Positions 35,145-44,629 of a stretch of 64,000 bases of DNA are shown here, in pieces. The notes beneath the pieces are model-generated. The model worked only from the letters and a program-made list of their open reading frames with translations. It was not told the DNA's origin and made no database searches. The translations under genes and the position numbers were made by a program. Positions within the stretch are counted from its first letter, which is position 1. Every line of letters starts with the position of its first letter. The stretch comes from an uncultured Pirellulaceae bacterium (GTDB lineage: Bacteria > Planctomycetota > Planctomycetia > Pirellulales > Pirellulaceae): contig CALKCK010000027.1 in the NCBI GenBank assembly GCA_938083195.1, forward strand, positions 1 to 64,000, in the 5' to 3' direction.

Positions 35145-37049
35145 ATGTCCAAAACAACAACGCAAGCCGAACCGTCTTCCCAGACGCCGAATCTCCCCGA
35201 AATAACGCTCCGCGTCATTGTGTTGGGCATCATCCTTTCCGTCGTCATGGGAGCCGCCAATGTGTACGTTGGCCTAAAAGCTGGGATGACGGTCTCAGCT
35301 TCGATCCCGGCGGCGGTCATGTCGATGTTGTTATTTCGATACCTGTTTCGCAAGCCCAGCATTCTCGAAGCTAATCAAGTTCAAACGTGCGCCTCGGCGG
35401 GCGAGTCCCTGGCCGCTGGCATTATTTTCACAATGCCGGCGATGATTTTAATCGGCCACTGGAAATCCTTTGACTACTGGACGATTACTCTCGTCGCGTT
35501 TACTGGTGGAATGTTAGGCATCCTGTTTATGATTCCAATGCGTCGAGTTTTTGTAGTTAACAACGACGACTTAAAATACCCCGAAGGTATCGCGTGCGCT
35601 GCCGTTCTTAATGCAGGCGGACAAGAAAGCGATGCAAGTGCGGGTCGCAGTCTAATTTTTGGCGGCATTTTAGGTGCCCTCGTAAAAGTCGTCGGTGGAT
35701 TTTTCTCGCTGATCAACGGGAGCCTTGAAACGGCGACCGTCGTTAATTCACGAGTTCTTTATTTTGGCGGAGACATTTCGCCAATGTTAATTGCCGTCGG
35801 GTTCATCGTTCGACTCAACGTCGCCATCTTAATTTTCATTGGTGGCGGACTGGCTTGGCTGATTGGAATCCCATTACTTGGCGGAGGCTTAGCGGACGTA
35901 AATCCTGTGGATCAAGCCTATGGTATCTGGAGCGGACAGATGCGTTATGTGGGCGTGGGTGCCATGGTGGTCGGCGGATTTAGCGCCTTGATCGCCGTTC
36001 GAAAAGGCCTACTCGCGGCGGTCTTAAATCTCTGGCATGGATTTCGAAAGAAGCCAGACCCCAATGAAAAACTTTCACAACGCGACATCCCTTCATGGGC
36101 CATTTTAGCGCTCGGAAGCATTTGCCTCGCACTGCTGGCTGTTGTTAATTTTTCATTCACCAACAACGCCGGAATCACTTTACTCTCTACCTCCGTGATG
36201 CTGGTCATGGGTTTCTTTTTTACAGCCGTCGCAAGCTATATCGTTGGACTTGTTGGGAATTCAAACAGCCCCGTTTCAGGGATGACCATCACGGCTGTTT
36301 TGGTTGCCGGTGGATTGCTGTACTTATTTAACTACACCGGTGCTGAGGCTGCGGTCGCAACTCTCGGAATTGCCGCGATCGTATGCTGCGTGGCTTGCAC
36401 CAGCGGCGACGTTTGCAATGATTTAAAAACGGGCTCAATTGTCGGCGCCTCTCCCTTCCGCCAGCAGATCATGCAGATCCTAGGCGTCTTCGTTGCCGCA
36501 TTCGTCATGGCCCCGATTCTAACTCTCCTCCATGAAAACACTCCCGGAGGAATTGGCGGAAAAGAGCTTTCCGCACCACAAGCTGGATTATTCGCAAGCC
36601 TTGCCGAAGGTTTCTCCGGCAAAGGTGAGCTGCCTTGGCAACTAATTGGAATCGGTGCAGGACTGGGAGTCGTCATTTTAGTGATTGACGAATATTTGAA
36701 ACAACAAAAATTTAAATTCCGCGCCCATTTAATGCCAATCGCCGTTGGTATGTACTTACCGTTCGGACTAGCAACTCCCATTTTAATCGGCGGATTGATT
36801 GCTTATTTTTACTCCCGCAATATTCCCGAGAAGGACCACGAAGAAACGCTTCACAGGGGCGTTCTATTTTCGTCCGGCGTTATCGCAGGTGAAGCGTTAA
36901 CTGCTGTTGGAATTGCGGGGCTCGCCGCATGGGGCATCCAATCGCTTGACTTCGACATTGCCTCTAAAACAGTTACATTTATTACCGCACTAGCGGCGAT
37001 TGCAATCGTAGTGGCGTTTGCCCTATTCACCCGTCCCCCAAAAAAATAG
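35145..37049 (+). CDS. OPT-family oligopeptide transporter
   Basis: A polytopic inner-membrane protein of 634 residues with about 16 hydrophobic segments. The OPT pattern is seen from the start: PEITLRVIVLGIILSVVMGAANVYVGLKAGMTVSASIPAAVMSM, then NQVQTCASAGESLAAGIIFT, YPEGIACAAVL, and VGNSNSPVSGMTITAVL in the middle. Bacterial OPT members carry small peptides or metal chelates, by proton coupling; the substrate here is unknown. holA begins 19 bases downstream, so the two may be co-transcribed, though they are functionally unrelated. ATG start. Confidence 0.92.
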   Translation: MSKTTTQAEPSSQTPNLPEITLRVIVLGIILSVVMGAANVYVGLKAGMTVSASIPAAVMSMLLFRYLFRKPSILEANQVQTCASAGESLAAGIIFTMPAMILIGHWKSFDYWTITLVAFTGGMLGILFMIPMRRVFVVNNDDLKYPEGIACAAVLNAGGQESDASAGRSLIFGGILGALVKVVGGFFSLINGSLETATVVNSRVLYFGGDISPMLIAVGFIVRLNVAILIFIGGGLAWLIGIPLLGGGLADVNPVDQAYGIWSGQMRYVGVGAMVVGGFSALIAVRKGLLAAVLNLWHGFRKKPDPNEKLSQRDIPSWAILALGSICLALLAVVNFSFTNNAGITLLSTSVMLVMGFFFTAVASYIVGLVGNSNSPVSGMTITAVLVAGGLLYLFNYTGAEAAVATLGIAAIVCCVACTSGDVCNDLKTGSIVGASPFRQQIMQILGVFVAAFVMAPILTLLHENTPGGIGGKELSAPQAGLFASLAEGFSGKGELPWQLIGIGAGLGVVILVIDEYLKQQKFKFRAHLMPIAVGMYLPFGLATPILIGGLIAYFYSRNIPEKDHEETLHRGVLFSSGVIAGEALTAVGIAGLAAWGIQSLDFDIASKTVTFITALAAIAIVVAFALFTRPPKK

Positions 37050-37068
37050 ATAGCTCAAATCGAATTAT

Positions 37069-38166
37069 ATGAATGGAACCCATCACGTTTTCGAGTTCCT
37101 CGAGAAATCGTCATTGCAGGACCTTACTGGAGCTTGCGCGATATTCGGAAGCGAACGGTTTTTAAAAAAATTAGCCGTTAAACATATAACCGAGACCATC
37201 GGAAGTGATGAAGATTTCGTGCCCTCGGAATACGACTCCAACCATGCAGCATGGCCAGCCATTTGGCCAGACGTTCACGATGAACTTTCGACTCGAAGCC
37301 TCTTTGGGGGAAATAGTCCCAAAATAGTTCTAGTGGACGATGCCGATAAATTTGTCACCGAAAACAGAGATCGCATTCACGAATATGTATCTCAAAAAAA
37401 AGGATCTGGGTTACTCGTCCTTATCGTTAACACCTGGGCAAGTAACACAAAGCTTTACAAACTAATAGATAAAGTGGGCTTTCAAATTCGCTGCGATCCT
37501 CCCAAAACCAGCCCCAAGAGTAAGACCGCGGATGAACCTCGAATCGTTCAGTGGCTAATCCAAAGAGCGAAAGATGAATATGAGTTTTCGTTGCCCAAAA
37601 TGGGCGGTCAAATGTTAGTTGATCTGACTAATTGTGAGTTTGGCCGCATGGATCAAGAGCTCCAAAAATTATCACTCTTCGCTGACAACAAAGGAAAAGT
37701 CAGCCAAGAGACAATTAAAAAGGTGGTGGGGGGTTGGCGGGCGCGAACCATGTGGGATGCTGTGGATGCCGCCGCAGATGGCGATGCGAATCGCGCCGTC
37801 ACCTTGCTTGACCAACTACTTCGAAGTGGTGAACACCCACTCGGGTTATTCGGCCAACTCTCATGGTCACTCAGACGCTATTCAACCACGTCCGAAATCG
37901 TCATGCGGCAAATGCGGCAAAAAAAGAAACCAGACTTGGCCTCGGCGGTTCGACAGGCCGGGTTCCGAAGCTGGGGCGGAGAAATTGAAACGGCGCAAAC
38001 GCGAATTAGACAACTAGGAAGAAAACGAGCCGAGCTGATGCTGGACTGGCTCCTGGAAGCTGACATGCAGCTAAAAAATACACATTCCAAAGAAGATCGC
38101 GGACGATTAGTCTTGGAAAAACTATTCGTGAGGATGGCCAAAGAACTCGGCCCCAATGCGGCTTGA
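37069..38166 (+). CDS. holA: DNA polymerase III subunit delta
   Basis: HolA is the clamp-opening subunit of the clamp loader; it contacts the beta clamp and is essential. GACAIFGSERFLKKLAVKHI near the start, LVDDADKFV, LLVLIVNTW and the segment DQELQKLSLFADNKGKVS match the family, as does the C-terminal HPLGLFGQLSWSLR followed by RKRAELMLDWLLEADMQLK. HolA is poorly conserved in sequence, but this order of motifs is characteristic. It starts 19 bases after the OPT transporter gene. ATG start, no strong ribosome binding site. The 365-residue length is normal. Confidence 0.88.
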   Translation: MNGTHHVFEFLEKSSLQDLTGACAIFGSERFLKKLAVKHITETIGSDEDFVPSEYDSNHAAWPAIWPDVHDELSTRSLFGGNSPKIVLVDDADKFVTENRDRIHEYVSQKKGSGLLVLIVNTWASNTKLYKLIDKVGFQIRCDPPKTSPKSKTADEPRIVQWLIQRAKDEYEFSLPKMGGQMLVDLTNCEFGRMDQELQKLSLFADNKGKVSQETIKKVVGGWRARTMWDAVDAAADGDANRAVTLLDQLLRSGEHPLGLFGQLSWSLRRYSTTSEIVMRQMRQKKKPDLASAVRQAGFRSWGGEIETAQTRIRQLGRKRAELMLDWLLEADMQLKNTHSKEDRGRLVLEKLFVRMAKELGPNAA

Positions 38167-38270
38167 TAATCGCGACCGTCGTTAATACTCCAAGCCAAAC
38201 GAATACGACGAGAGACAATTTAGAAAAACGAAAATACAAAGCATGCCGATAACGGCAGATTGGATTTAAA

Positions 38271-38873
38271 ATGATTAAAGCATTGACAATTTCCCTCGGC
38301 GTGGTTGCAGCAGCAGCGGTTCTGGTCGCTTTGTGGGTCATTAGTATTTACAACAAACTCATTTCTCTCCGGAATATGTTTGAAAATGGATTCGCGCAAA
38401 TTGACGTGCAACTTAAACGCCGCTATGACCTGATTCCCAATCTTGTGAACACGGCCAAGGGTTACATGGCGCACGAGAAAGAGACACTCGAAGCGGTGAT
38501 TCAGGCGCGCAATCAAGCCCTCACTGCGTCGACTGCAGCCGCCGCTAATCCCGGCGAAAAGGCGTCCATGAACCAATTAACCTCTGCCGAATCTAACCTC
38601 GATGGAGCAATTGGGCGGTTGTTGATGATTGCAGAATCGTATCCCGACCTCAAAGCAAATGAAAACATGCTGGCCATTCAGGAAGAGCTAGTTTCGACAG
38701 AAAACAAAATTGCGTTTTCACGCCAGGCTTTTAACGATGGTGCAACCCGCTACAACACCTACCTTCAGCAGTTCCCAACGAACATCATTGGAGGCATGTT
38801 CAAATTTAGTTCATGCCAACTATTTGAAGTAGATGAACCGACAGAACGCAAAGCTCCCAAAGTCGAGTTCTAG
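38271..38873 (+). CDS. LemA family protein
   Basis: A short N-terminal membrane helix (LTISLGVVAAAAVLVALWVI) is followed by YNKLISLRNMFENGFAQIDVQLKRRYDLIPNLVNT, the diagnostic LemA motif, and then a long four-helix region ending in KVEF. LemA proteins are membrane-anchored with the helical bundle outside the cytoplasm; the role is not settled. In many bacteria lemA sits next to htpX-like M48 peptidases, as here: the M48 gene begins 101 bases downstream. This supports a shared job in envelope protein quality control, which is inference. ATG start, 200 residues, normal. Confidence 0.92.
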   Translation: MIKALTISLGVVAAAAVLVALWVISIYNKLISLRNMFENGFAQIDVQLKRRYDLIPNLVNTAKGYMAHEKETLEAVIQARNQALTASTAAAANPGEKASMNQLTSAESNLDGAIGRLLMIAESYPDLKANENMLAIQEELVSTENKIAFSRQAFNDGATRYNTYLQQFPTNIIGGMFKFSSCQLFEVDEPTERKAPKVEF

Positions 38874-38974
38874 TTCTGGAAAAATCAAAACTCCTCAAGG
38901 ATACCTCCCGTTGAAAATATCCGCGGAGGATTTTCAACCGTCACATTGTTTGATAGCAATCTCAAGGAATCGTC

Positions 38975-41011
38975 GTGGATTTTTTCGAAGCTCAAGAGTT
39001 ACGGCACAAGAGAACTAAGTGGCTGGTTCTGCTTTACGTTCTATCTATTCTCTTTATCATCTTGGGGATTTTCGGCACGCTCGCATTGATTCTCAGATTA
39101 TCTTTATTAGCCCCCGAGAGCGTCCCTGCTGAAAACAATATGCAGTATCTGTTACTGTTTGCAGTCGTCGCCGCTGTCAACGTATTAATCATCGGTGCGG
39201 GCACCCTCTACAAAACAAGCGAACTGCAATCTGGTGGTCAAAAAATTGCATCTCTCATGGGTGGGACACGGATTCCATCCGACACGAAAGATCTGGGTGA
39301 ACGAAGACTGTTAAATGTCGTCGAAGAAATGGCACTTGCCTCAGGTGTCTCCGTACCGCCAGTGTACATCATGAACGACGAGCCAAGCATCAATGCATTC
39401 GCCGCTGGATTCAGCCCAACCGACGCTGTCATTGGCGTCAACAAAGGGACAATTGAACAGTTAAATCGAGACGAATTGCAGGGCGTAATCGCCCATGAAT
39501 TCAGTCATATTCTCAATGGAGACATGCGACTCAACATCCGACTCATTGGAGTATTATTTGGCATCCAAGTGCTCGCCATGATCGGGTATTTCATAATTCG
39601 TGCAATTGGATTTGGCTCGCACCGCAGCAGGCGTAACAGCAAAAATGGCGGACAATACATTCTCATCATTTTCGTGGTTGCTCTAGCTTTTTTAATATTC
39701 GGATCCATCGGTCGACTATTTGCAAACCTCATTAAAGCCTCGATCTCTCGACAGCGTGAATACCTTGCTGACGCCTCAGCAATTCAATTTACTCGCTACC
39801 CTGAAGGAATTGGCGGTGCCCTAAAAATGATTGGCTCCTCCGCTACTGGTTCCAAAATGAAATCCCCGGAAAAAGAATCTCTCAGTCACATGTTTTTCGC
39901 CAACGGGCTTGCGTCTCATTTTGGAGGATTCCTTTCGACGCACCCACCGCTGGTCACCAGAATCCAAAAAATTGACCCGAGCTTTCATGGCAATTTCCAA
40001 GAATACCGACAACTTCGTGACAAACAGGCTGCTGTAAGGGCTAAGAAAACGAGACCGGATTCAGAAAATAAACTCGATCAAATACGATCGCCACTAGGAC
40101 AGATTTTCCCGAAGGAGATCGCAAATAAATTCCCAATCGATCCATTGCTTTTGGTATCCACCATTGGAAACCCCGGGGAAAGAAACGTTCGGCGATCTCA
40201 AGATCTGGTAAAGCATATTCCAGAAGTAATTAAACTGGCATCTCGCAACTCATATTCAGCGAGATGTGTTGGATTTGCAATTCTCCTCAGTGGTGATACT
40301 GAACTTCGCGAGCGACAATTTCGTTTGATTTTGAAGAGAGAAGGGGACAGGTCTTTGGAAACCACCAAGAATCTAGCGACTCCAACCTCATCACTACATA
40401 TGGCACTTCGACTTCCTGTCCTGGAAATGATTCAATCCTCATTAACCACTCTCTCGGTTAATCAGTATCAAAACTTCCGACAGACCATCGAAGAATTGGT
40501 TCAATTAGACAACCAAACGAGTTTGTTTGAGTTCATTGTACGACACCATCTTTTAATGCACCTCGACCGTAGATTTTCAGTCAAACCACCTCCAAAAATC
40601 AAGTTCCATAAAACGCCTCAACTAAAACCAGAAATCGAACTGATGCTGTCTGCATTCGCCAGCGCAAGTGCCAGCGGGAGTATTTTGCAGGGAACTAAAA
40701 AACCTACCCAGGAATCGATCGAAGAATCTTATGGCCTTGCTATGCAGGTCGCTGGTTTGGGTGACGCCCAAACCAATCATGCGCGCTTGCAAGCATGGGA
40801 AGTCTCTCAACTGGAACACGCAATGATCGCCCTCCATCAATCCTCACCAGCGGTAAAAAAGAAATTTCTTCAGGCTGCGGCGGTCTTGATTACCTTTGAC
40901 CATGAAATCACGGTTGCCGAAGCAGAATTTTTTCGGGCGGTCGCGGAATCTCTCGATTGCCCCGTTCCCGTTTTTGCAGTTGGCGAAATCAAGCCTGACC
41001 AAGGCCCCTAA
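38975..41011 (+). CDS. M48-family (HtpX-like) metalloprotease with long C-terminal extension
   Basis: The N-terminal ~340 residues are HtpX-like: two membrane helices (about residues 13-38 and 48-70), GVIAHEFSHILNGDMRLN containing the zinc-binding HExxH, two more hydrophobic segments, and YLADASAIQFTRYPEGIGGAL containing the third ligand region. HtpX itself is about 290 residues; here about 340 further residues follow. The final segment (FLQAAAVLITFDHEITVAEAEFFRAVAESL) has a TerB-like look. The start is GTG with AAGGA upstream, and no in-frame ATG gives the first helix. It follows lemA in the same orientation. It probably degrades misfolded membrane proteins; the extension may regulate or recruit. 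Confidence 0.85.
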   Translation: MDFFEAQELRHKRTKWLVLLYVLSILFIILGIFGTLALILRLSLLAPESVPAENNMQYLLLFAVVAAVNVLIIGAGTLYKTSELQSGGQKIASLMGGTRIPSDTKDLGERRLLNVVEEMALASGVSVPPVYIMNDEPSINAFAAGFSPTDAVIGVNKGTIEQLNRDELQGVIAHEFSHILNGDMRLNIRLIGVLFGIQVLAMIGYFIIRAIGFGSHRSRRNSKNGGQYILIIFVVALAFLIFGSIGRLFANLIKASISRQREYLADASAIQFTRYPEGIGGALKMIGSSATGSKMKSPEKESLSHMFFANGLASHFGGFLSTHPPLVTRIQKIDPSFHGNFQEYRQLRDKQAAVRAKKTRPDSENKLDQIRSPLGQIFPKEIANKFPIDPLLLVSTIGNPGERNVRRSQDLVKHIPEVIKLASRNSYSARCVGFAILLSGDTELRERQFRLILKREGDRSLETTKNLATPTSSLHMALRLPVLEMIQSSLTTLSVNQYQNFRQTIEELVQLDNQTSLFEFIVRHHLLMHLDRRFSVKPPPKIKFHKTPQLKPEIELMLSAFASASASGSILQGTKKPTQESIEESYGLAMQVAGLGDAQTNHARLQAWEVSQLEHAMIALHQSSPAVKKKFLQAAAVLITFDHEITVAEAEFFRAVAESLDCPVPVFAVGEIKPDQGP

Positions 41012-41199
41012 TCCACCTCATCTTACCTATTCCGCCGTCGTTCTAGCCGGCGGTTATCAAGATTGATGCCTTGAGCGGATTGCGAGATTTCTCTAATATC
41101 CCCGCGAATATAGAACCACTCTCCATTTTGGAATTGAGTGGCTGGCATCCCTTCTCCTTTAGGTTTTGACATCCAAAACCCATTTTGGCAAATAGCAAA

Positions 41200-43128
41200 A
41201 TGAAATATCAATGGTTTTTGATCTTGGTCATGGTCAGCGCAAACATCGGATGTGCCAAGTTGGGACAGACGACGCTTTCAGAGGACTTACTCGGCGAGCA
41301 AGCGGCTTGGCTTGATGACTCGTCAGAAGGTACTGATCAACTAGTAGAAAACGAGGGGCTTGAGGAAGAAGAATCGGGACAAGAACAAAGTAAAACGGTT
41401 GACCTCGCCGATCGGGAATCTACAGACATTTCTGTCAAGCTTACTGCTAAACCAGAAAAAAAGAGCTCGGACCAGCCAGTAGAAATCAACCCAATTAATT
41501 GTGGTCACTCGCTCGAATGTGACTGCCAGAACTTCAAAAAGCCTCCCAAACTGCCTTACGCAGCGCCAAGCAATCCTCCCGTTTCCACCCCACTGGTCGT
41601 CTTTGACAATCATTCACTGACACCGCTCAATAAAAAACCGGCTGGCCAAACAAACCCAGTGCACGACAACCGCCTCAACTTATTACGCCCTCGCAGAACA
41701 CCCAAAGTATTAGGACCGCTGGCAATTAAGCCAAAGTCACGACTCCAGCCAATGCCCTCCGAAAGACTCGCGACGTCCAGTCCTTTAACGAGGAACGATG
41801 GTCTGGATACCTTACCTCAACAGACGACCGTAAAGGGTTTGACCGTAAAGGATTTGGGGCAGTCCTCAAACAAAATTAAGACCGATCGACTCGCATCTCT
41901 GGTCGCGCAGCCTTGTGCAAATTGCGATCAAATTTCGTGTCGCGGTAATTGTCCCAACACCGAAACCTCCGAAGATCAAGGGTGGGACAAACTGTTTGCC
42001 TTTGATGTTGTTGAGACTGGAGATTGTCCCGACTGCGAGGCTGGACTGTGCGAGACGAAGGATATGATAATCACCCCAGAATATCCCATCGTGATTACTG
42101 AGCCACCTTTCGCAATTCTCCCCACGCCTCCATTAGCCGATACAGCCCCGAAATCAGATGCGTTTCCACGCATAACCCGAAATCAAATCCCAGACACTAC
42201 TGAGGTGTTTACCCCCAACAAACCTGTCGCCAAACCAGATACTCAAACCCGCCAAGTGAATGGCTTCGACCGTGAAAATATGGGAGTCGTCGAACATGCG
42301 TTCGTTCCGCCTGCAACGCTCAATTCCGAGCCTCCCATTGCCAAGGCTGAGATGGGCCCTTCGAATGCTTTCGTTCCAAGAACTGAGAAAGATGCTAACA
42401 ATCCATCGCTCAACCCCGTCGATGAAAAAAACCAACTGGATGCCTCAATCCAAAAACTCAAAGGTCAATTAGACTTTGAGACCGATTCAAATCGGCGCAA
42501 CGCGATTGAAGTCAACTTGCAACTATTTGAGTTTCTGCGTCATCAGCTCGCCAACGATGGCACGCTAACTTCAATTTCTGCGGAAGAGAAAAAATACTGG
42601 GAACATCAACTTGAAGCCATCGAGACAATGACGCAGGGCGGGGGAGAGGAAGCGACCGAGAAGGCAACCGATGCAACGCTCGACAACCTCAGAATGGCAA
42701 TGAACCGCCTCGAATCAATGGCTGAACTGCAAATCATGAACAGTGCCATTTGTTCCGAAATCAAAGGCTTTGGAAAACACAAACCCTTTCCTGAAAATAG
42801 ATTTCAACCAGGACAACCATTCTTAGTTTATTGCGAAATTGAGAACTACGAATCGATAGAACAAGAAATTAATCTGGAAAGAGTCGTTCAATCTCGATTT
42901 CAGGGTGGCTATCAAATCGAGAATGAGGCCGGCCAACTGGTTCAATCAGGCCAGTTCCCAATTATCGAAGATAATGCACCCAAACGACGACGCGACTTTT
43001 ATCTGTATTTCAAAATTGAATTAAACGAACTGGAACCGGGCAACTATCGATTGCGAATGGAAATCGAAGATCTCAATGGACAGAAAAAAGGGAATCTCGA
43101 ACAAGATCTTTTATTTAATGTCCAGTGA
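41200..43128 (+). CDS. Cys-motif envelope protein, unknown function
   Basis: ATG 41200 gives a signal peptide (YQWFLILVMVSANIGC) ending at a Cys, so it may be a lipoprotein, although the residue at -3 is Asn rather than Leu. The middle is Pro/Thr/Asp-rich and probably disordered, with three short Cys clusters: CGHSLECDCQ, CANCDQISCRGNC and CPDCEAGLC. The C-terminal ~170 residues are folded (FLVYCEIENYESIEQEINLE onwards, beta-rich). I do not recognise the family. It precedes an O-antigen ligase-like gene by 19 bases, suggesting an operon for envelope biogenesis. Confidence 0.5.
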   Translation: MKYQWFLILVMVSANIGCAKLGQTTLSEDLLGEQAAWLDDSSEGTDQLVENEGLEEEESGQEQSKTVDLADRESTDISVKLTAKPEKKSSDQPVEINPINCGHSLECDCQNFKKPPKLPYAAPSNPPVSTPLVVFDNHSLTPLNKKPAGQTNPVHDNRLNLLRPRRTPKVLGPLAIKPKSRLQPMPSERLATSSPLTRNDGLDTLPQQTTVKGLTVKDLGQSSNKIKTDRLASLVAQPCANCDQISCRGNCPNTETSEDQGWDKLFAFDVVETGDCPDCEAGLCETKDMIITPEYPIVITEPPFAILPTPPLADTAPKSDAFPRITRNQIPDTTEVFTPNKPVAKPDTQTRQVNGFDRENMGVVEHAFVPPATLNSEPPIAKAEMGPSNAFVPRTEKDANNPSLNPVDEKNQLDASIQKLKGQLDFETDSNRRNAIEVNLQLFEFLRHQLANDGTLTSISAEEKKYWEHQLEAIETMTQGGGEEATEKATDATLDNLRMAMNRLESMAELQIMNSAICSEIKGFGKHKPFPENRFQPGQPFLVYCEIENYESIEQEINLERVVQSRFQGGYQIENEAGQLVQSGQFPIIEDNAPKRRRDFYLYFKIELNELEPGNYRLRMEIEDLNGQKKGNLEQDLLFNVQ

Positions 43129-43147
43129 ACCAAGGTGACTCACCTCG

Positions 43148-44602
43148 ATGGATCTGATTCTTTTCATCCTAATTCCCATCTTAATTGTCTGCGGATGCGC
43201 TTTGTTCCGCTTGAATCCACGAATCCCCATGTCAACCATGCCGGCAATCTTACTCGGCGTCGTGATTGCTGGATCAGTTTTTGGGCACGATTTCTTTCAC
43301 GCGCCTTTCGGGCCCATTCCTATCACGCTGGATCGATTACTACTACTCGTTGCGATCGCTTTGTTCGCATGGAGGTGGCTCAAAGGTCGCGAGGATTTAC
43401 CGAACTTTAATTCGATGGACTTAGCGATTCTTGTTTGGATTACTTGCTTGGCTTTGAATACACTTTCCCATGACTGGCGAGCCATGGATAAATCTCCTTT
43501 GTCGCGACTCCTATTTTTCAACCTCTTACCCGTAGCCGTTTATTTCCTCGCCCGCAGTTATAAAACTAAGATTGGAGACCTGCGAGTCATTGCGCTGGTC
43601 TTGGGTGGATTTGGGATTTACCTAGCCCTCATTGCCTTAGCCGAAATTTCAGAATCCTACGCGATAATTTTCCCTCGCTACATCGTCAATTCCGCAGAGT
43701 CGGAGTTTTTTGGTCGCGGTCGGGGCCCATTTCTAAATCCCGTCTCTAACGGAATCTTCTTATCAGTCTGTCTATGCTGCTGTTGGATGTGGTGGCCAAG
43801 AATAAATCAAATCGGTAAATTTGGTTTAATCTTGGCAGCGGGTTTGCTCGGCGCAGGCTGCTTTGCCACACTCACTCGAAGCGTATGGCTTGGATTCGTA
43901 GTGGGCGCAGGAATCTTCACCTGGCTACCCGCATCCCGTCAACAACGCGGCTCCTTAATTCTTGCCGCAACCATCGTTGCCATCATTGCATTCCCTTTTG
44001 TCTCAGACAAGATTTGGGCGTTTAAAAGAGATAAAGATGTTTCGGTTGCCGACATGGAACAATCAGCGCAACTGCGAGAACTTTTTCTAACTATCGCGGT
44101 CGATATGTTTCAAGACCGCCCGCTTTTGGGCTGTGGATTCGGTCAGTACACGATCGCCAAAAGACCCTACCTTCAGGATCCCTACTCAGGACAACCACTT
44201 TCACTTGCCAAACCGTTTTACCAACATAATGTATTTCTCGCCTACTTAGTCGAGACCGGACTGGTCGGGCTGATAACATTACTCTGGGTACTAGCCGTCG
44301 TCGCCTATGCCAGCTGGTCCCTCTGGCTGGATAAATCTCTTGATCTTTGGCCACGACAATTTGGGCTACTCACGCTGGTCGTTATTGCCCACTATTTCAT
44401 CTCCGGAATGTTTCATGACGTCTCAATCATCCCCATGAATCAAACGCTTTTATTTTTTCTTGCCGGCATCATTAATAACATCAAAAGTAATGGAATCGAA
44501 TTTTCAAATTCCCAAAGCTCGCCGCCAAATACACTCCCGGTTCCCTCAGAACAACTCGAATTGAGATTCCCTTCGTTTAGCGAAAAAGCAACGTTCTCCT
44601 AA
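43148..44602 (+). CDS. O-antigen ligase/polymerase (Wzy/WaaL-like) membrane protein
   Basis: A polytopic protein of 484 residues with about 10-12 hydrophobic segments. The Wzy_C-type loop is visible: FLTIAVDMFQDRPLLGCGFGQYTIA, then YQHNVFLAYLVETGLVGLITLLWVL, which is the conserved segment of O-antigen ligases and polymerases, and STLTRSVWLGFVVGAG-like residues (TLTRSVWLGFVVGAG) earlier. Such proteins transfer or polymerise lipid-linked glycans at the outer face of the inner membrane. Which of the two roles applies cannot be decided. It lies 19 bases downstream of the Cys-motif protein gene. No other glycan-assembly gene is in the window. Confidence 0.85.
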   Translation: MDLILFILIPILIVCGCALFRLNPRIPMSTMPAILLGVVIAGSVFGHDFFHAPFGPIPITLDRLLLLVAIALFAWRWLKGREDLPNFNSMDLAILVWITCLALNTLSHDWRAMDKSPLSRLLFFNLLPVAVYFLARSYKTKIGDLRVIALVLGGFGIYLALIALAEISESYAIIFPRYIVNSAESEFFGRGRGPFLNPVSNGIFLSVCLCCCWMWWPRINQIGKFGLILAAGLLGAGCFATLTRSVWLGFVVGAGIFTWLPASRQQRGSLILAATIVAIIAFPFVSDKIWAFKRDKDVSVADMEQSAQLRELFLTIAVDMFQDRPLLGCGFGQYTIAKRPYLQDPYSGQPLSLAKPFYQHNVFLAYLVETGLVGLITLLWVLAVVAYASWSLWLDKSLDLWPRQFGLLTLVVIAHYFISGMFHDVSIIPMNQTLLFFLAGIINNIKSNGIEFSNSQSSPPNTLPVPSEQLELRFPSFSEKATFS

Positions 44603-44629
44603 CGACCAGAGCTCTTTCGCGCTGGCGAG

